Positions 25,603-33,894 of a DNA stretch of 64,000 nucleotides are shown here, piece after piece. Below the pieces are notes generated by a model, which was not told where the DNA came from, ran no database searches, and was given only the letters and a program-made list of their open reading frames with translations. The position numbers and the translations under genes are program-made. Positions within the stretch are counted from its first letter, which is position 1, and every line of letters starts with the position of its first letter. This stretch comes from Pseudolachnospira sp051055405 (GTDB taxonomy: Bacteria; Bacillota; Clostridia; Lachnospirales; Lachnospiraceae): assembly GCF_051055405.1 (NCBI RefSeq), contig NZ_CP167068.1:2542001-2606000 (forward strand), written 5' to 3'.

Positions 25603-28230
25603 TTATTTATTGCTCGAAGCGTTATGTCGCTCCCGAATCACCTTTACCGCCTGAATCACCACCGTCGGCAGCACGGACAGCAGTACCACCCATCCCAGCA
25701 GCGCACCGGTCAAAGGCTGTACCAGGAAAAGCGTCTTTAGTCCTGGCAAAAACAGCACGGCCGCCAGCAGCAAAAGACCCAGGCCAAATGCTCCCAGAGA
25801 ATAGGGATTCCTTCCCAGTCCAAGCTGGAAAATCGAAGCGCCGCCGCGGCAATTGAACCCGTGAAACAGCCGAGATAATGTCAAAGTTGCAAAGGCCATA
25901 GTGCTGGCTAACCCCGCGCCGCTCTCCGACAACCCAAGAAAATAGGCTCCCAACGTAGCCGCCGCGATCAACATGCCCTGTCCAAAAATCTTTCTTGCTA
26001 ACGCCTGATTGAGAATGCTTTCTTTCGGATTGCGCGGCCTCTGACAGAGCAAATTTGCCTGCGCCGGCTCCATACCGATGGCAATCGCCGGTAAACTGTC
26101 TGTCAACAGATTGATAAAGAGTAAGTGTACCGCTGCAAAAGGTACTGGCAAACCGGCAAGAGAGGCAAACAGAACGCAGAGAATTCCCGCCATATTTCCG
26201 GAAAGCAAAAAATGGATGGCGTTTAAAATATTTGCATAGACATTCCGTCCATTGATCACCGCCCGGACAATGGTTGCAAAATTATCGTCTGATAAGATCA
26301 TATCCGCCGCGTCTTTGCTGACTTCCGTTCCCGTAATTCCCATCGCCACGCCGATATCCGCTGCTTTTAAAGCCGGCGCGTCGTTTACACCGTCCCCAGT
26401 CATGGCCACAACGGCTCCCTGGCGCTGCCAGGCCGATACAATTCGAATTTTGTGTTCCGGCGAAACACGGGCATAGACCGAAATTTGCGCTAATTTTTCA
26501 TCCAGCTCTTCCTCACTCATTCCATCCAGTTCCCGGCCGTTCAGACAGATATCTCCCTCCTGAAAGATACCGATTTTTTCTGCAATTGCAGCGGCGGTCG
26601 TCTTATGATCGCCAGTGATCATCACCGTGCGGATTCCTCCGGTTTTCGTATCCGCCACCGCCCGAATTGCCTCCTCACGGGGTGGATCGATCATGGAAAC
26701 GAGTCCTAAGAAAGTCAAATCCGTTTCATCCTCAAAGGTAAGCTCCTTGTTCTGCGCAAGTTCTCTTTTGGCAAAGGCCAGCACGCGCAGGCCTTGCTCT
26801 GAGAATTGTTGATTTACACGTAAAATCTCATCCTTTTTCTCCTTTGTGATCGGCTCATTTCCCTCCGGCGTCCCTATGGCCACGGTGCGGTCCAGCATCT
26901 CGTCTACCGCACCCTTGGTAAACATCACCGGTCTTTGATTGATCTCATGCAAAGTACTCATCCGTTTTCGCTCGGAATCAAAAGCCAGTTCTCCAATACG
27001 GGGGTATTCCTTTCGGCAAATGGTCTCTTCTACTCCCAACTGCTCTCCCAAAACCACCAGAGCAATCTCCGTCGGATCGCCAATTCCCATCCCCTCATTT
27101 TCCGTCGCGTCATTGTCCAGGACAGCCGCTGTCAAAAGGGTTCGGTGAAGAGGGTTTTGAAGGTCCAAATCGGTTCCAGCAAACACTTTACCGTCTGCGT
27201 ACACCTCCTGTACCGTCATCCGGTTCTGGGTCAGCGTTCCGGTCTTATCCGAGCAGATCACCGAGACAGCGCCCAGGCTTTCTACCGCTTTTAATTCTTT
27301 TACAATGGCGTTTTGTTTCGCCATTTTTTGAGTCCCCATGGCCAGCACAATCGTCACAATGGAACTAAGCGCCTCCGGAATCGCGGCTACCGCCAACGCT
27401 ACTGCAAACATCATGGCGTCTAAAATGGGCATTTTTCGATAGATAGAAAGGCCAAATATCAAAACACAGATTCCAAGGACCACGATTGCCAGTTTCCTAC
27501 TGAACTGATCCATGCTGATCTGAAGCGGCGTTTTTCTCTGCTCCGTCTGATTCATCAAAGAAGCGATCTTGCCGATCTCCGTATTCATACCGGTTCCCGT
27601 CACAACCATGGTACCGCGGCCATAGGTGACCAAGGATCCGGAAAACACCATATTTTTCTGGTCTCCCAAGGGGATTTTCGTCTCTTCGAGAGGCTCCACA
27701 GATTTTTCCACACTCTCGGACTCCCCGGTCAGCGAACTTTCATTTACCTTTAAAGAAAAGTTTTCAACGAGACGCCCGTCTGCTACCGCCAAATCCCCTG
27801 TTTCCAGACTCACGATATCTCCCGGCACAATCTTTTCTGAAGCCAGTTCTATCATTTGGCCATCCCGCATCACCTTTGCCGCCGGGGAAGCCATCGCCTT
27901 TAAACTCTCCAAAGATTTTTCCGCCTTGACATGTTGTACGGTACCTAAAACCGCATTTAAAATCAAGACTACGGAAATCACAAGCGTGCTCTCTTTTTGG
28001 CCGGACGCAAAAGAGATTCCGGCAGCCAACAGCAAAATGATCACCAGAAGATCTTGAAATTGTTTCAGAAACAGAAGAAATACCGGCAGTTTTTTGCCTT
28101 CCGTCAAGACATTGGGACCATATTTAGCAAGACGCTTCGCCGCTTCCTCAGAGGACAAGCCGGAAGCGGTTGTGTTTTCCTTTTGAAATATCTCTTCCAC
28201 ACTCTGTTGGTAATCGTTTTTGTCCGTCAT
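25603..28230 (-). CDS. Ca2+-type P-type ATPase (PMR1/SERCA-like)
   Basis: 875 aa, full length. Exports Ca2+ or Mn2+ across the membrane at the cost of ATP. Seen in order: the N-terminal cation-ATPase domain, TGES (actuator, near 180), M4 AAIPEAL (ion-site Glu), the phosphorylation site ICSDKTGTLTQ near 325, the TGDGVNDAPALKAADIG hinge near 600, and M6 NLLTDSLPAIAIG (Asn and Asp ion ligands). M5 has a GNMAGI segment lacking the acidic site-I residue of SERCA, consistent with a single-site transporter. Start has AAGGAG. It is flanked by palindrome copies on both sides. Confidence 0.93.
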   Translation of the reverse strand: MTDKNDYQQSVEEIFQKENTTASGLSSEEAAKRLAKYGPNVLTEGKKLPVFLLFLKQFQDLLVIILLLAAGISFASGQKESTLVISVVLILNAVLGTVQHVKAEKSLESLKAMASPAAKVMRDGQMIELASEKIVPGDIVSLETGDLAVADGRLVENFSLKVNESSLTGESESVEKSVEPLEETKIPLGDQKNMVFSGSLVTYGRGTMVVTGTGMNTEIGKIASLMNQTEQRKTPLQISMDQFSRKLAIVVLGICVLIFGLSIYRKMPILDAMMFAVALAVAAIPEALSSIVTIVLAMGTQKMAKQNAIVKELKAVESLGAVSVICSDKTGTLTQNRMTVQEVYADGKVFAGTDLDLQNPLHRTLLTAAVLDNDATENEGMGIGDPTEIALVVLGEQLGVEETICRKEYPRIGELAFDSERKRMSTLHEINQRPVMFTKGAVDEMLDRTVAIGTPEGNEPITKEKKDEILRVNQQFSEQGLRVLAFAKRELAQNKELTFEDETDLTFLGLVSMIDPPREEAIRAVADTKTGGIRTVMITGDHKTTAAAIAEKIGIFQEGDICLNGRELDGMSEEELDEKLAQISVYARVSPEHKIRIVSAWQRQGAVVAMTGDGVNDAPALKAADIGVAMGITGTEVSKDAADMILSDDNFATIVRAVINGRNVYANILNAIHFLLSGNMAGILCVLFASLAGLPVPFAAVHLLFINLLTDSLPAIAIGMEPAQANLLCQRPRNPKESILNQALARKIFGQGMLIAAATLGAYFLGLSESGAGLASTMAFATLTLSRLFHGFNCRGGASIFQLGLGRNPYSLGAFGLGLLLLAAVLFLPGLKTLFLVQPLTGALLGWVVLLSVLPTVVIQAVKVIRERHNASSNK

Positions 28231-28268
28231 TTTGCACTCCTTTTCCAGGACTTTCGCTGCGTCGCAAT

Positions 28269-28292
28269 ACGCTCCATAGCGGAGCGTTTTTT
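28269..28292 (+). terminator. Terminator-like hairpin at the edge of palindrome copy 2
   Basis: ACGCTCC, 5-nt loop, GGAGCGT, then TTTTTT on the plus strand. No plus-strand gene reads into it. On the minus strand it falls in the leader of the ATPase mRNA. Confidence 0.4.
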
Positions 28293-28559
28293 ATTCTATA
28301 AGATTTGGATGTCAAAAAGTCTCTCTGGGAAATGTGTCGGAATATTTTGTATTTGCAGGAGCGTTAGTACTTCTTAGATTTCGAGAATTTGTCTTATGAA
28401 CAAAAATAAGACTGTCTGAGCGCAGCGAGTTTCTTATTTTTGTGAATGCTTTTCACAAATTAGCGAAATCCTAGAAGTACTCGCTCCGAAACTCTACAAA
28501 ATATTCCGACACATTTCCCAAAGAGACCCTTTGATACCCAATCCTATAAAATAAAAAAA
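28287..28559. repeat. Long palindromic repeat, copy 2
   Basis: About 273 bp; the two halves pair almost end to end. The core is the same as copy 1. The outer arms (TCTCTCTGGGAAATGTGTCGG near 28320-28340 and the complementary 28508-28525) differ from those of copy 1 yet remain complementary to each other. It abuts the terminator at 28553-28618. Confidence 0.9.
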
Positions 28560-28618
28560 GAGACGATGAGAAAGCTCTTTTGGATATCTTTCCCCAAAAA
28601 GGGCTTTCTCATCATCTC
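28553..28618 (-). terminator. Terminator of the 28663-29205 gene
   Basis: 16-bp stem (28560-28575 with 28603-28618, one G-U pair) followed on the minus strand by seven T residues. Confidence 0.85.
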
Positions 28619-28662
28619 GTTCTTATAATAGGTACCATTCAGCGTTACAGCCCAAAAATCAT

Positions 28663-29205
28663 TTATGAATTTCCATCGTTCCCTTCCTCTTTTCCGGAAA
28701 AATCGTCGCTCTCCTCCGCCCAGGTCGATTCGGCAGCGCCGCCTTCCTGCGTGCTTACCGTATCCAGCGCGCCTGCAATTAGCTTGATCATCTCCCATAT
28801 AGAGCGAAAATTTACAGTCTTATTTTTATCCGCCCAAGTAATCCGCCCCTGCCAGCTGCTATTTTGCCGGTGCTGCACACGGATAATAAAAGTTCCCATA
28901 TCGCCATGTTTGCGAAGCAATTCCTCATCTTTCATCACTTTCTTCCTTTCCTGCGGTACAACAAATCCCGGCTTTTCATCAAAAAAATTTCGATTGTTTG
29001 TAGCGGGATGCGGAAACCGAATCTCGTCAAAAAACTGTTCCAATTCAAAAATCAACTCATCTGTATTGTGAACTTTTGTTGCTTCTCGGCTGTAAGAATG
29101 ATAAAATCTGCCCTGCAGCTGATATTCTACCACTGTATCCACACACAGAACCACTCCATTCGGCACGCCGATATAACACTGTGACCCTTCCATACACTTA
29201 ACCAT
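28663..29205 (-). CDS. Hypothetical protein downstream of the BTAD regulator
   Basis: 180 aa, not recognised. No signal peptide or membrane segment. The N-terminal third is beta-rich (CYIGVPNGVVLCVDTVVEYQLQGRFYHSY), followed by a charged helix, then RVQHRQNSSWQGRITW, a phrase that suggests a small nucleotide- or ligand-binding fold, and an acidic glycine/glutamate tail. Start may be ATG 29205 or ATG 29193; AAAGGGG sits too close to the first and rather far from the second. It follows the regulator gene by 36 bp and is the last gene of the pilus operon, ending at a strong terminator. Confidence 0.7.
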   Translation of the reverse strand: MVKCMEGSQCYIGVPNGVVLCVDTVVEYQLQGRFYHSYSREATKVHNTDELIFELEQFFDEIRFPHPATNNRNFFDEKPGFVVPQERKKVMKDEELLRKHGDMGTFIIRVQHRQNSSWQGRITWADKNKTVNFRSIWEMIKLIAGALDTVSTQEGGAAESTWAEESDDFSGKEEGNDGNS

Positions 29206-29214
29206 CCCCTTTAT

Positions 29215-29251
29215 CTTCCGTTGACAAAGGCATTGCTCTTATCAACGGAAG
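29215..29251 (-). repeat. 10-bp inverted repeat at the BTAD/hypothetical junction
   Basis: CTTCCGTTGA (29215-29224) and TCAACGGAAG (29242-29251). One arm contains the regulator stop codon; the other lies just upstream of the next start. It may mask or stabilise the junction. Confidence 0.45.
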
Positions 29252-30471
29252 GCATCCTTTGTTATACCATTTTGATCTAAGGTACATATTACGCTATTGA
29301 CATAATACTGAATCCCCGTGCGCTGCCAGCCTACAATAAAATTTTGATTGATCCGCTTTTGTACTGTTTCGCAATTTTCACGGGTGGTATTTACCAAAAG
29401 AACCAGATATTGTCCTTTTCCATATTTATTGATCGCGTCACTTTGCCGAACCGCCCGCCGGATGGAATCCCCCAACCGCTGGGACAGCTCTTCCAGCTTC
29501 GGGCCGTCTTCCATGGGATTTCCCTTACTGTCCACTACGACGCAGAGCATCAAAAATACAGACTGGCCGCCGCGCTCCATCATACGCCGTACCATCTGGT
29601 AGATTCCCTGAAAAACAGGATAGGAACAAAGATAACCGCCGGAAGAATGTTCATCCTCCCTTGCTAAGTCTCTCTGGATATCGTCTAGAACTGCATAGCG
29701 ATGTTCAATCTGCGTTCCCAACTTATCCATCAGTTCCACCATCTGCCCGGTCGGACGCAGCCCCTGTTCCCGCAAATAAAACTCCACCGTATCATTGTAG
29801 AATTTTTGCGCCTCCTGCTGCCTTCCCAAAGAGATCAGCGCTTCCATAGTGACGGTTTCCCAATCCGCCATGGGGTCTACCTTTGCGGCATAATTCCCCA
29901 GTTCCTCCATTTGCAGATATTCCTGGCTAATCCGCAGCAGCTCCGCCGCTTTTTCCACGCAAGAGCAAAACAGGCTATGATATCTTTTGGCTTCCTGCGC
30001 TACCCAAAGCACGCTGCTCATGGAACGCAAAAATTCATCTGTATATAGATGACAGGCGTCTATATATAGACCTAGCCTAGTATGCAAATCCTTCTCCTCT
30101 TCTGCCCGCTGATAGAGCACCTCCATTTCGCTGGCATCTTCCTCCACTGGAATTTGATCCGTCCAATAAAAAACTCCGTCGCGCTGTTCAATATAATTCA
30201 CATCCGGCAATCCAGCATCTCTTAATTTCTTTCTGGCATTATACAAAACGCTTCGGAAAGCATGGGATTCATTCTCGATGTCCCGTCCCTCAAAAATCAA
30301 ATTCTTCAATTTTTCTTTGCTGACCCCAGTTTTTCTATAATGCAAAATCAACTGCATCAAATAAGAAAACTGCGATTCTCTCGCTTTTCCACCGGCAATC
30401 AGCTTTCTACCGTCCCATTCCATCTCAAAGTTGCCAAACATTTGCACCTGCAAACGCGGATTCTCTATCAT
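29242..30471 (-). CDS. BTAD-type (SARP-like) transcriptional regulator with degenerate GGDEF-like C-terminus
   Basis: 409 aa. N-terminal OmpR-type winged helix (LQVQMFGNFEMEWDG near 6-20, then RSVLYNARKKLRDAG near 75-90). A helical BTAD/TPR region covers about 120-270. The last ~110 residues resemble a GGDEF domain (RRAVRQSDAINKYGKGQYLVLLV), but the signature is GKGQY, so no cyclase activity is expected. ATG 30471 has AGGAGA 7 nt upstream. Its position among the pilus genes suggests it controls them. Confidence 0.82.
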   Translation of the reverse strand: MIENPRLQVQMFGNFEMEWDGRKLIAGGKARESQFSYLMQLILHYRKTGVSKEKLKNLIFEGRDIENESHAFRSVLYNARKKLRDAGLPDVNYIEQRDGVFYWTDQIPVEEDASEMEVLYQRAEEEKDLHTRLGLYIDACHLYTDEFLRSMSSVLWVAQEAKRYHSLFCSCVEKAAELLRISQEYLQMEELGNYAAKVDPMADWETVTMEALISLGRQQEAQKFYNDTVEFYLREQGLRPTGQMVELMDKLGTQIEHRYAVLDDIQRDLAREDEHSSGGYLCSYPVFQGIYQMVRRMMERGGQSVFLMLCVVVDSKGNPMEDGPKLEELSQRLGDSIRRAVRQSDAINKYGKGQYLVLLVNTTRENCETVQKRINQNFIVGWQRTGIQYYVNSVICTLDQNGITKDAFR

Positions 30472-30509
30472 TCGAAATCTCCTATTTCCGCCAAAGCTAA
30501 TCAAAAGGG

Positions 30510-31055
30510 TTAGGAAGCAGTCCCGTTCTCTCCTTTACTAGAAAGCCGGCGGCGTTCTCTGATTCTTCCCGCCAAAATATTAAGCATAGCGCCGCAAGCA
30601 GCAAAACACAGCACATAGACTTTCCCCACGCTGCTGGTATATAAACCCAACAGGGCTCCCAGTTTTGGATAATGCGATTTTACACGTCCCAATAAAGCGG
30701 CGTACGGCACAGTATTCATATCTTCCTCAGCATTGGCGTCCCCTTTGGTAGTAAATTTCCCTTCCACCTGCTGATTCTTTGTCACCCGATGAGTAACAAC
30801 AGAATCACCACGCTGGAAAGCAATGATATCTCCACTTTGAATCTCTACAGGTTCCACCCGCTCTACATAGAGGATACTTCCCAGCGGAATTTCCGGCTCC
30901 ATACTGCCGCTGACTACATGATAAATCTCATATCCCAAAAATTTCGGAACAGTCACCGGCAGACAAGATAGGATTACCAACAACAAGATTAGTATGCCCG
31001 CTAAATTGCAAAAAGCGGGCAGTACCCACTTTTTACGTTGTTTTCCATTGCTCAT
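30510..31055 (-). CDS. sipW: SipW-type (ER-type, S26B) signal peptidase
   Basis: 181 aa membrane serine protease. Catalytic Ser51 in VVSGSMEP and His89 in VVTHRV replace the Ser/Lys dyad of bacterial LepB; Asp in KGDANAEED completes the site. Two hydrophobic segments are visible (14-35 and about 140-165). It probably processes the TasA/CalY-like precursors encoded just upstream. Start overlaps the preceding stop (ATGA). Confidence 0.93.
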   Translation of the reverse strand: MSNGKQRKKWVLPAFCNLAGILILLLVILSCLPVTVPKFLGYEIYHVVSGSMEPEIPLGSILYVERVEPVEIQSGDIIAFQRGDSVVTHRVTKNQQVEGKFTTKGDANAEEDMNTVPYAALLGRVKSHYPKLGALLGLYTSSVGKVYVLCFAACGAMLNILAGRIRERRRLSSKGENGTAS

Positions 31056-31906
31056 TTTCGTTCTCTTTTCCGTCTTTTATGGAATATCAGCCACCAGGCG
31101 CCGCCTAGCAATAATATAGCGCCCGATAAAATGCCGACTTTTCCCGCCACAGGAAGATCATTCAATCTTCTGGCAAATTCTTTCGCATTCGCAAGAGCCT
31201 GCGCTAAAGGCACTTCATTTTGATCAATATTTTCCAGATCTTCTGTTCCCCCATTGGGCCCGTTTACTTCAGGGACTGGGTTCGGCTCAATCACCTCTAT
31301 GGGGGGAGGCGTCGGTTCTTCCTCGCCGCCTGCCGGCGGTTCCGGCGTCTGAACAACACCGGTAACAGCAGCGGAATAGGTAAAAGTAAAAACATTGTCC
31401 GCCGCATTTTCCGACAAAGTCCCGGTCAGATTATAGGCCTGGGGTTGATACCCCTCAATATACAAAAATGCAACCACCGGCCGGTCTCCCACATTTCCGT
31501 AGAAGGTCTCGCTGGGCGCTAAGGTATTCCCATCCTCATCCTGATAATTCACTGTATAAGCAACAGAATTTCCCCGGATTCCATAGGCTACCACATAATC
31601 TTGATCCCCCGTGACTGCAAAAGAAAGCAAAGAAGAAGCTTCGCTATTGTCACTTCCGCTTTCCCGAAGACCTTTAAAATAGTATTTACTATCATCATTC
31701 AAAGATACGGACTTTGGGTTAAAGTTTATGCGGGCATTATAAGGCAAATCCTTGTAGACCACGACTTCCTGGCCTCCAATGGTTCCCTGCGCCCCAGCAA
31801 AGATACGCACCGTATAGGTATATTCCTCCTCCGCTGCCATGACAGGAACAGAAAAAGCTAAAGTCAGGCACAGGCCGCACAGTAGTACAAACAGTTTTTT
31901 TCTCAT
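31052..31906 (-). CDS. Cell-surface protein with MucBP-like domain and C-terminal membrane anchor
   Basis: 284 aa. Signal peptide KKLFVLLCGLCLTLAFSVPVMA at the N-terminus, a beta-rich region including YTVNYQDEDGNTLAPSETFYG (MucBP-like, near 130-150), a Pro/Glu-rich stalk, then a hydrophobic helix (VGILSGAILLLGGAWWLIF) and a KRRKRERK tail. There is no LPxTG, so it is held by the membrane helix. ATG 31906 follows AGGAGG; an open frame extends to 31951 without a better site. Likely an accessory of the TasA-like fibre genes. Confidence 0.8.
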   Translation of the reverse strand: MRKKLFVLLCGLCLTLAFSVPVMAAEEEYTYTVRIFAGAQGTIGGQEVVVYKDLPYNARINFNPKSVSLNDDSKYYFKGLRESGSDNSEASSLLSFAVTGDQDYVVAYGIRGNSVAYTVNYQDEDGNTLAPSETFYGNVGDRPVVAFLYIEGYQPQAYNLTGTLSENAADNVFTFTYSAAVTGVVQTPEPPAGGEEEPTPPPIEVIEPNPVPEVNGPNGGTEDLENIDQNEVPLAQALANAKEFARRLNDLPVAGKVGILSGAILLLGGAWWLIFHKRRKRERK

Positions 31907-31907
31907 A

Positions 31908-32636
31908 TCACTGCGCCTCCTCTTCCTCATCCCCACGTACTTTTCTCCCATAAATGCTCAGAAGCAAAAGCAACGTGCCGCTGACAGCGGCCATAACGAT
32001 AAAGGGTGCCAAATTCGTATCATCACCCGTCTTAATCACTTTGCCGCTGCCTGGAGTCGTGCCGGATTCATTTAACTCCACCGCAAAGTTCATCTGCAAA
32101 TCCGCCAAAGTGTTCTGATAGTCATTCCCTTGGGTCTCACCATCCAGTCCAACTTCCAAAGTAATGGAGCCCTTTTGGCCTGTGGCCAGGGTATCCAGAT
32201 AAAAATAATCTTCTAAAGCTCCGCTCGCTCCATGCAAACCTACGCCAGAGGTATCCGTATCGCCGCCTACCGTATCGCTGCTAAACAAGACCGTAGCATT
32301 GCCATCCTTGTCATGATAGGTCAATGTATACGTGTACGCGCCGCCGTTTCCAGAACTTCCGTCTTCCAGAGAAGACAAAACCTTATTTGTCATATACCAG
32401 TCGGTGGCAGTCTCATTGACATTTTCCAGGGAAAGTGTGATAACAGCCATATCTCCAGGCTGCATGCTATATACCGCCTGGTCCAGATCGTTCGTATCAA
32501 AGCTGCTTTCCATCTTACTTTCTTTTGTAAACGTCACTTTCCAGTCGGAACTTCCATAAATCGTTTCTGCAAATGCTGGCTCCGCCTGCATGCAAAGCGC
32601 CCCGGCAAGAAGGATAGCAGTTATCGCTTTCTTCAT
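31908..32636 (-). CDS. Secreted fibre-associated protein with KTGD-type C-terminal anchor
   Basis: 242 aa. Signal peptide AITAILLAGALCMQAEPAFA, an extracellular beta-rich domain beginning TIYGSSDWKVTFTKESK, and a C-terminal GKVIKTGDDTN followed by a hydrophobic helix and RKVRGDEEEE. The KTGD motif resembles sortase-B-like or variant sorting signals rather than LPxTG; it may simply be membrane-anchored. RBS AAGGAGGAGG. It lies between the TasA-like genes and the MucBP-like gene. Confidence 0.75.
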   Translation of the reverse strand: MKKAITAILLAGALCMQAEPAFAETIYGSSDWKVTFTKESKMESSFDTNDLDQAVYSMQPGDMAVITLSLENVNETATDWYMTNKVLSSLEDGSSGNGGAYTYTLTYHDKDGNATVLFSSDTVGGDTDTSGVGLHGASGALEDYFYLDTLATGQKGSITLEVGLDGETQGNDYQNTLADLQMNFAVELNESGTTPGSGKVIKTGDDTNLAPFIVMAAVSGTLLLLLSIYGRKVRGDEEEEAQ

Positions 32637-32649
32637 TTTCTCCTCCTCC

Positions 32650-33360
32650 TTACTTTAAGCTCAGGCTTCCGCCCGACACCGATACTTCACGCCCCCATGC
32701 GCTCTTGATCGCGGCCTCGCCATTATGCTCCTGGACAGCATCTACTTTAGCTTCCACGCAAAACTCCACTCCGTCATATTCATACACGGTGGTAATCGTC
32801 CCGTTTTCATCCGCCGTTTGTTTTACCTTAGTAGCAATCGCCCCATCAATCGTCAATTTATCTGCAAATAAGGCTGAGGTTTCTCCAGCCTCCAGGACTT
32901 TGCTGTAATACAACACGGTACGCTCCGGCGTCTTTGCCTCCTCATCTTCCAACCAGGCGGCTCCTACATTTACCAGATTTAATTGAATCAAATCCGGAGA
33001 CAAAGATGTTATTTTTTCTCCATCTTTCTGCCAGTATTTATAAATACTCACACGGACGTACTCATTGATTTCACCACTATTTTGAACACACAAATTCTCG
33101 GCATATTCTTTGCCAGGCTTTAGATTTTTATCTTCGCCCAGCATTTCCGCTAACAAAGCGCCGGATACAGGAGTTCCATTTTCCAGCAGATTTACGCCAA
33201 TATTATGCATCTGTACACGGGAAACATAATTCTCCGAATAATAAGCAAGAGCCGCCCGCGTGCCGCCGATAGACGAAAACAACAGCAGTCCCACAGCCAA
33301 TATAAAAGCTCCTACAGTTACCTGCGGCGACGCAAGAAATTTCCGAAACTTCTTCATCAT
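32650..33360 (-). CDS. TasA/CalY (camelysin)-like secreted protein
   Basis: 236 aa. The N-terminus shows the SipW-dependent signal pattern: short basic stretch, a long hydrophobic run ending SSIGGTRA, then AALAYYSENYVSRV. TasA and camelysin family members form amyloid-like surface fibres after SipW cleavage. The mature part contains NIGVNLLENG and NEYVRVSIYKYW, family-like. Start ATG overlaps the previous stop. The coding region holds two adjacent ATG codons; the first is used here. Confidence 0.82.
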   Translation of the reverse strand: MMKKFRKFLASPQVTVGAFILAVGLLLFSSIGGTRAALAYYSENYVSRVQMHNIGVNLLENGTPVSGALLAEMLGEDKNLKPGKEYAENLCVQNSGEINEYVRVSIYKYWQKDGEKITSLSPDLIQLNLVNVGAAWLEDEEAKTPERTVLYYSKVLEAGETSALFADKLTIDGAIATKVKQTADENGTITTVYEYDGVEFCVEAKVDAVQEHNGEAAIKSAWGREVSVSGGSLSLK

Positions 33361-33881
33361 TCAGCGCCTCCTTCCACATTGCCGGAATTCAGCTTAACGT
33401 TCCAGTCCGCATAGGGGACGCCGGCCGCATCATACAAAACAGGCGTACTCTCATAGATCACCGCGACATTGAAGCTCTCAGCCTCTGTGATCTCCTCCGA
33501 CCTAGGAACACCCTCAATCTTAATATTCAATACATCCGTGCTTTCACCGCCCCCAACAATGTCGCGGTAATAATAATACCCTTCCGCACCGGGAGACCAT
33601 TTGCCCTCTGAATCACTGTATAAAAGCGTATATTTGCTGCCGGCAAAGGCTTTAATTCGAATATAAACCGGCAAAGCCGCCTCTCCGCTGGTATTGGTGA
33701 CAGTAATGCGCTTGGTCCAGTCAACCACCGGATCTTCATGGATCGTGGTCTTTCCCAATTCCAATGAATACCCTCCCTGGGCCGCCGCATTGGTAGTAAA
33801 GTATGCCAACGAGCTTTCCATCGAAGCGGACAAAACCAGCAGCAAGCATAGGGCAGCAAGATATATGTTTCGTTTCTTCAT
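33357..33881 (-). CDS. SipW-dependent-type small secreted protein
   Basis: 174 aa. Signal peptide IYLAALCLLLVLSASMESSLAYF followed by TTNAAAQGGYSLELGKT, the pattern of TasA-like and 'SipW cognate' proteins. Mature domain is beta-rich (KRITVTNTSGEAALPVYIRIKAFA). ATG 33881 has AAGGAGG; the frame is open up to 33953 inside the next gene's tail. Probably a minor fibre subunit. Confidence 0.8.
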   Translation of the reverse strand: MKKRNIYLAALCLLLVLSASMESSLAYFTTNAAAQGGYSLELGKTTIHEDPVVDWTKRITVTNTSGEAALPVYIRIKAFAGSKYTLLYSDSEGKWSPGAEGYYYYRDIVGGGESTDVLNIKIEGVPRSEEITEAESFNVAVIYESTPVLYDAAGVPYADWNVKLNSGNVEGGAE

Positions 33882-33894
33882 GTCATCCGCCTCC

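Noticed and set aside
25437..25856. Plus-strand frames across the palindrome and the ATPase 3' end
   Set aside because: They run through a repeat that is non-coding in the other copies and lie antisense to the ATPase.
28269..28292. Plus-strand terminator as evidence for a hidden plus-strand gene
   Set aside because: No plus-strand frame or promoter leads into it; it belongs to the edge of the palindromic repeat.
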